DNA from: Verrucomicrobia bacterium UBA7008
Lineage (GTDB): Bacteria; Verrucomicrobiota; Kiritimatiellia; RFP12; UBA1067
Direction of reading: 5' to 3'
Assembly: GCA_002449695.1 (NCBI GenBank)
Contig: DJXI01000070.1
Span: forward strand, 2,600 to 12,930
Length of the DNA stretch: 10,331 bases
The notes beneath the pieces were generated by a model. The model saw nothing but the letters and a program-made list of their open reading frames with translations, did not search any database and was not told the DNA's origin. A program made the translations under genes and the position numbers. This document shows, piece by piece, positions 7,281-10,331 of this stretch (position 1 is its first letter; each line of letters starts with the position of its first letter).

Positions 7281-8716
7281 GCTTCCGGTCACGAGGCGCG
7301 CAGCTGGAGGAGCTGGCGAGCGGACGGCTCGGCCCGCTCCTCCTGAAGTATTCATGGCCGGCCCTCGTGACGATGTCGCTCAACGCGCTCTACGCCGTTG
7401 TCGACCGCTTCTACATCGGGCACGGCTGCGGCGAGGCGGCGATGGCGGGCCTGACGCTCGTCTTTCCGATCATGCTGCTCCTCGGCGCGTTCGGCGTCTT
7501 CGTCGGCGCGGGGCACTCGGCGGTCCTGTCGATCCGCCTCGGCGAGGGCGACCGCGTCGCGTGCGAAAAGCTGCTCGGCCAGCTCGTCGCCATCAAGCTT
7601 ATCTTCTTCTTTCTCCTGCCGCCGCTCATCTTCTTCAACCTCGACACCGTGCTCGGCTGGTGCGGCGGCGGCGGCGTCAGCGCGGCGGCGCTCGCGGCGG
7701 CGAAGCGCTACCTGAAGATCGTCCTCTTCTCGCACCTCTTCTCGCACCTCGCCTTCGGCTTCTCGGCGATGATGCGCGCGGAGGGGAGTGCGCTCCGGTC
7801 GATGACCGCGATGTGCGTCGGCTTCGGCGTCAACCTCGTGCTCGACCCGATCTTCATCTTCGGCCTCGACCTCGGCATCGCGGGCGCGGCGTGGGCGACG
7901 AACATCGCGATGGTCGCGAGCTTCCTCACGGCGCTGACCTACTACCTCGGCGGCTCGAGCATCGTCAAGCTGCGCCTCGCGCGCATCCGGCTCTATCCGC
8001 GGCTCCTCGCGAAGCCCTGCGGCATCGGCTTCGCGCCGTTCCTCCAGCAGCTCCTCGGCGCGTTCATCAACGTGGCGCTCCCGGCGGCGTTCGCGAAGTG
8101 GGCGGCGGACGAGGCGGCGGCGACGACGCAGATCGCCTCGCTCGGCGTCTTCCAGTCCGCGATGATTCTCCTGATCCTGCCCGTCTTCGGCGCGCAGCAG
8201 GGCATCCAGCCGATCATCGGCTACAACTGGGGCGCGCGGAACTTCCGCCGCGTGAAGGAGGCGCTGCTGATGGGCCTGTGGGTCACGAACGCGATCTGCA
8301 TCGCCGCGTGCATCCTCCAGGTCGTGCCGCCGTTCCCGGGGTGGATCGCGCGGATGTTCGTCTCGTCCGACAACCCCGAGCTCCTGCGCATCGCGACGGG
8401 CGACCTGCAGCTGTCGAACTGCATGCTGTGGTGCATCGGCCTCAACGTCGTCTCGACGACGTATTTCCAGTCCATCGGCCATCCGCTGACGGCGATCGTC
8501 CTCTCGACGATGCGCCAGGGGCTGATCATGCTGCCCGTCATCTGCTTCCTGCCGCACGTGATGGCCGACAAGACGTTCGCGATCTGGCTGTCGATGCCGG
8601 TGTCGGACGTCCTCTGCGCGCTCGCGACGATCGTGCCGTTCGCGCTCCACGTGCGCTTCCTCTCCCGCGTCCGGACGCGCGGCCTCCCCGCGCGGTCTAG
8701 CGGCGCAGCCGGTTGA
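7277..8716 (+). CDS. MATE-family multidrug/sodium antiporter
   Basis: This integral membrane exporter of the MATE/MepA-like type exchanges Na+ or H+ for cationic drugs or metabolites. With a TTG start at 7277 it has 479 residues, a normal length for 12 helices. Features: GRLGPLLLKYSWPALVTMSLNALYAVVDRFYIG at the N terminus (loop plus helix 1), AGLTLVFPIMLLLGAFGVFVGAGHSAVLSIRLGEGD, the half-repeat marker NLVLDPIFIFGLDLGIAGAAWATNIA, and the second-half IQPIIGYNWGARNFRRVKEAL. No ATG gives the family N terminus; the first in-frame ATG, at 7373, would remove half of helix 1. TTG at 7277 forms a TTGA overlap with the previous TGA, implying coupled re-initiation. The substrate cannot be predicted. 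The stop TGA lies inside the -35 element of the csoR promoter. Confidence 0.92.
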   Translation: MSFRSRGAQLEELASGRLGPLLLKYSWPALVTMSLNALYAVVDRFYIGHGCGEAAMAGLTLVFPIMLLLGAFGVFVGAGHSAVLSIRLGEGDRVACEKLLGQLVAIKLIFFFLLPPLIFFNLDTVLGWCGGGGVSAAALAAAKRYLKIVLFSHLFSHLAFGFSAMMRAEGSALRSMTAMCVGFGVNLVLDPIFIFGLDLGIAGAAWATNIAMVASFLTALTYYLGGSSIVKLRLARIRLYPRLLAKPCGIGFAPFLQQLLGAFINVALPAAFAKWAADEAAATTQIASLGVFQSAMILLILPVFGAQQGIQPIIGYNWGARNFRRVKEALLMGLWVTNAICIAACILQVVPPFPGWIARMFVSSDNPELLRIATGDLQLSNCMLWCIGLNVVSTTYFQSIGHPLTAIVLSTMRQGLIMLPVICFLPHVMADKTFAIWLSMPVSDVLCALATIVPFALHVRFLSRVRTRGLPARSSGAAG

Positions 8717-8742
8717 CATACCATACCCCCCTATGGTATACT
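8713..8742 (+). promoter_or_regulatory. Sigma70 promoter of the csoR-metal ATPase operon
   Basis: TTGACA (8713-8718) is a perfect -35, and TATACT (8737-8742) is the -10, with an 18-bp spacer and a TG at 8734-8735 that makes it also an extended -10. The predicted start near 8749 leaves a leader of about 24 nt with a weak GGGGA (8762-8766) before the ATG at 8773. The -35 overlaps the stop codon of the MATE gene. Confidence 0.88.
8718..8739. promoter_or_regulatory. CsoR-type palindromic operator
   Basis: ATACCATA (8718-8725) and TATGGTAT (8732-8739) are perfect inverted arms separated by six C (8726-8731). An AT-flanked C/G tract is the known form of operators of the CsoR/RcnR family. It fills the promoter spacer and covers half of the -10, so a bound repressor would block RNA polymerase. 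Its position just ahead of csoR implies autoregulation with release by metal. Confidence 0.85.
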
Positions 8743-8772
8743 ATGCGGCCCTAACCAAATCGGGGATTCCAC

Positions 8773-9054
8773 ATGAAGACATGCGTCAAGAACGAGGCGG
8801 CCGTGCTCCAGGCGCGCCTCAAGAAGGTGATCGGGCAGCTGACGGGCATTTCGAAGATGCTGCAGGAGGACGTGCCCTGCGAAGACATTCTGCTGCAGCT
8901 GAACGCCGTCAACGGCGCGCTGCACCGGATTTCGTTCATGGTGCTCGAAGGCCATCTGCGCCACTGCGTGCGCGAGGGCATCGAGACGGGCAACGCCGAC
9001 GAGACGATCGAAAGCTTTGCCGAGGCGCTGGAAAACTTTTCGAGGATGGCGTAA
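8773..9054 (+). CDS. csoR: CsoR-family copper-sensing transcriptional repressor
   Basis: This small all-helical repressor of 93 residues (DUF156 family) releases its operator when Cu(I) binds. The sequence ALLQARL-type helix 1 reads AAVLQARLKKVIGQLTGISKML (9-30), with the conserved R-x3-G-Q-x3-G-I. The metal ligands are Cys36 (VPCEDIL), His61 and Cys65 (LEGHLRHC), the C-H-C arrangement with the same spacing and numbering as Mycobacterium tuberculosis CsoR, which favours copper over nickel (RcnR) or formaldehyde (FrmR). Residue 35 is Pro rather than the second-shell Tyr of that protein. The ATG at 8773 lies 6 nt after a weak GGGGA. The ATPase gene starts 1 nt after the stop, so the two form an operon. 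Confidence 0.93.
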   Translation: MKTCVKNEAAVLQARLKKVIGQLTGISKMLQEDVPCEDILLQLNAVNGALHRISFMVLEGHLRHCVREGIETGNADETIESFAEALENFSRMA

Positions 9055-9055
9055 G

Positions 9056-10331
9056 ATGGGATCGTGCTGCGGAATGAGCGCGGACGCCAAGGCGGCGCTC
9101 GCGGCGGCGGCGGCCGGCGAGGCGACGGCCGGCGCGCGCCTTTTTCAACGGATCGAATCGCTCTGCGCGCGGCTGGAAAGTTGGCCCGCGCTCGTCGCGA
9201 GCGGCGTCGCGCTCGTCGCGAGCTTCATCCTGAACGGCCACGGCTGCCACGCGCACGGCGGCGGCGCGCTCCGCCTCCTCGATCCCGCGTGGATTCCCCT
9301 CGTCGTCTGCGGGCTGCCGGTCCTGAAGGAGGCCGTCCTCGCGCTCGCGCTCGAACGCCGCATCCGCGCGGCGCTGCTCATCGCGACGGCGATGGTCGCG
9401 TGCGTCGCCATCGGCCAGCTCTTCGCGGCGGGCGAGGTCGCGTTCATCATGGCGCTCGGCGAAAAGCTCGAGGCGTGGACCGTCGGCCGCGCGAAGAAGG
9501 GGTTGCGCCAGCTCGTCTCGCTCGTGCCGCCCGTGGCGCGCCGCGTCGTCACGTGCCCGAAGTGCCGCGCGCGCGGCGAATTCTTCCGCGAGGTGCCCGT
9601 CGCGGAAATCGCCGTCGGCGACGGCGTGATGGTGAAGCCCGGCGAGACGATCCCCGTCGACGGCGTCGTGACCGAGGGCGCGACGACGGTGGACGAGAGC
9701 GTGATGACGGGCGAGAGCCTGCCCGTCGACAAGGCCGTGGGCGACGCGGTCTATTCGGGCACCGTCAACCGCTTCGGCGCGATCACGCTCACCGTCACGA
9801 AGGCGGGCGCCGACTCGTCGCTCCAGAAGCTCATCCGCCTCGTCCGGGAGGCGGAATCGAAGAAGGCGCCGATGCAGCGCATCGCCGACAGGTGGGCCGG
9901 CATCCTCGTGCCGTGCTCGATGACGATCGCGATCCTGACGTTCCTCGGCGGCTGGCTCGTTCTCGGCGACGTGCACGCGGCGCTCATCCGCGGCGTGACG
10001 ATCCTCGTCGTCTTCTGCCCGTGCGCGCTCGTGCTGGCGACGCCGACGAGCATCATGGCGGCGATCGGCCAGGCGACGAAGTTCGGCGTCATCGTCAAGT
10101 CGGGCGAGGCGCTCGAGCGCATGGGCGCGGTCGAGACCGTCTGCTTCGACAAGACGGGCACGCTGACGGAAGGGCGGCTGTCGGTCGTGCACGCGACGAG
10201 CGCGCGCGTGCAGGCGCTCGCGGCGGCGGTGGAGGCGAAGAGCGAGCATCCGGTGGCGAAGGCGATTTGCGGGAGTCACAAGCCTGAAGGGCTTGTGACG
10301 CAGGACGGCGGGGCGGCGAATCATGAAGGGC
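9056..10331 (+). CDS. P1B-type heavy-metal (probably copper) translocating ATPase, N-terminal part
   Basis: This membrane pump drives metal export with ATP. The frame from ATG 9056 is open to the window end (425 residues seen), so the C terminus is missing. Seen: first helix pair (43-60, 77-100); second pair with GEVAFIMALGEKLEAWTVGRAKKGL; actuator domain with PGETIPVDG and the phosphatase motif MTGESLP (TGES at 218-221); metal-site Cys321-Pro-Cys323 in VVFCPCALVLATP; phosphorylated Asp365 in DKTGTLT; and SEHPVAKAI with His398. There is no N-terminal HMA domain; instead a short Cys4-Cys5 head and a His/Cys-rich loop (62-67, HGCHAH) between helices 1 and 2. The actuator domain has an added Cys167-Pro-Lys-Cys170. 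CPC plus the csoR neighbour favour Cu(I), but the helix 7-8 residues that decide specificity are beyond the window. A palindrome lies in the coding sequence near the end. Confidence 0.92.
   Translation, partial: MGSCCGMSADAKAALAAAAAGEATAGARLFQRIESLCARLESWPALVASGVALVASFILNGHGCHAHGGGALRLLDPAWIPLVVCGLPVLKEAVLALALERRIRAALLIATAMVACVAIGQLFAAGEVAFIMALGEKLEAWTVGRAKKGLRQLVSLVPPVARRVVTCPKCRARGEFFREVPVAEIAVGDGVMVKPGETIPVDGVVTEGATTVDESVMTGESLPVDKAVGDAVYSGTVNRFGAITLTVTKAGADSSLQKLIRLVREAESKKAPMQRIADRWAGILVPCSMTIAILTFLGGWLVLGDVHAALIRGVTILVVFCPCALVLATPTSIMAAIGQATKFGVIVKSGEALERMGAVETVCFDKTGTLTEGRLSVVHATSARVQALAAAVEAKSEHPVAKAICGSHKPEGLVTQDGGAANHEG
10275..10299. repeat. Perfect 10-bp inverted repeat inside the ATPase coding sequence
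   Basis: GTCACAAGCC (10275-10284) and GGCTTGTGAC (10290-10299) are perfect inverted arms around the 5-nt loop TGAAG. It lies in frame just after the SEHPVAKAI motif, encoding roughly SHKPEGLVT. The codons here (AGT, CCT, CTT, then AAT, CAT) are ones the gene otherwise avoids. It may be a small interspersed palindromic element inserted into the nucleotide-binding domain, or an RNA hairpin; there is no T-tract. Confidence 0.6.

Noticed and set aside
9064..10287. Closed 407-codon + strand frame over the ATPase region
   Set aside because: It is an Arg/Gly-rich shadow. The frame starting at 9056 carries TGES, CPC, DKTGT and HP motifs and runs off the window end.

Overview
The window is a high-GC, densely coding stretch of bacterial chromosome in which every supported gene lies on the + strand. 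The contents suggest an anaerobic heterotroph: a sodium-pumping decarboxylase beta subunit, biosynthesis of aspartate-family and branched-chain amino acids, QueH-type queuosine synthesis, triose-phosphate isomerase, and copper defence. GC-rich codons (GCG, GCC, CTC, CGC) dominate, and the few AT-rich patches are promoters. The phylum cannot be fixed from the sequence alone. Several starts lack a Shine-Dalgarno match, and a group such as the PVC superphylum (for example Kiritimatiellota) is only a guess.

Region 1 (1-3191) is probably one transcript. It holds the C-terminal part of an OadB/GcdB/MmdB-type decarboxylase beta subunit, aspartate-semialdehyde dehydrogenase (asd), an unusual Dabb plus nitroreductase fusion, and epoxyqueuosine reductase QueH, whose start overlaps the fusion's stop codon. 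The 3' end of queH runs into an imperfect long inverted repeat. It is followed by three tandem 8-mers and an intrinsic terminator.

Region 2 (3346-5385) is the acetolactate synthase operon ilvB-ilvN. Its extended -10 promoter abuts the terminator T-tract and lies only 9 nt before the first ATG. The small subunit is a minimal, single-ACT-domain protein.

Region 3 (5405-8716) starts with a second extended -10 promoter 8 nt before its start codon, a strong leaderless-mRNA candidate. It continues as four genes that overlap end to end by 11, 8 and 4 nt: dCMP deaminase, tpiA, a leucine-rich-repeat lipoprotein, and a MATE efflux transporter that probably starts with TTG.

Region 4 (8713-10331) is a copper-type resistance operon. 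A palindromic CsoR-like operator is built into a sigma70 promoter, followed by csoR with the Cys36/His61/Cys65 copper site and, 1 nt later, a P1B-type metal ATPase cut off by the window end. The ATPase lacks an N-terminal HMA domain, carries an extra CxxC in its actuator domain, and contains a perfect 10-bp palindrome in its coding sequence.

Most of the window is ordinary metabolism. I see no phage, CRISPR, transposase or defence cluster. The items most worth a second look are the shared TATG-R-TATAMTAT promoters with leaderless starts, the palindromic elements that run into coding sequence (queH tail and ATPase), the Dabb-nitroreductase fusion, and the modified metal ATPase.
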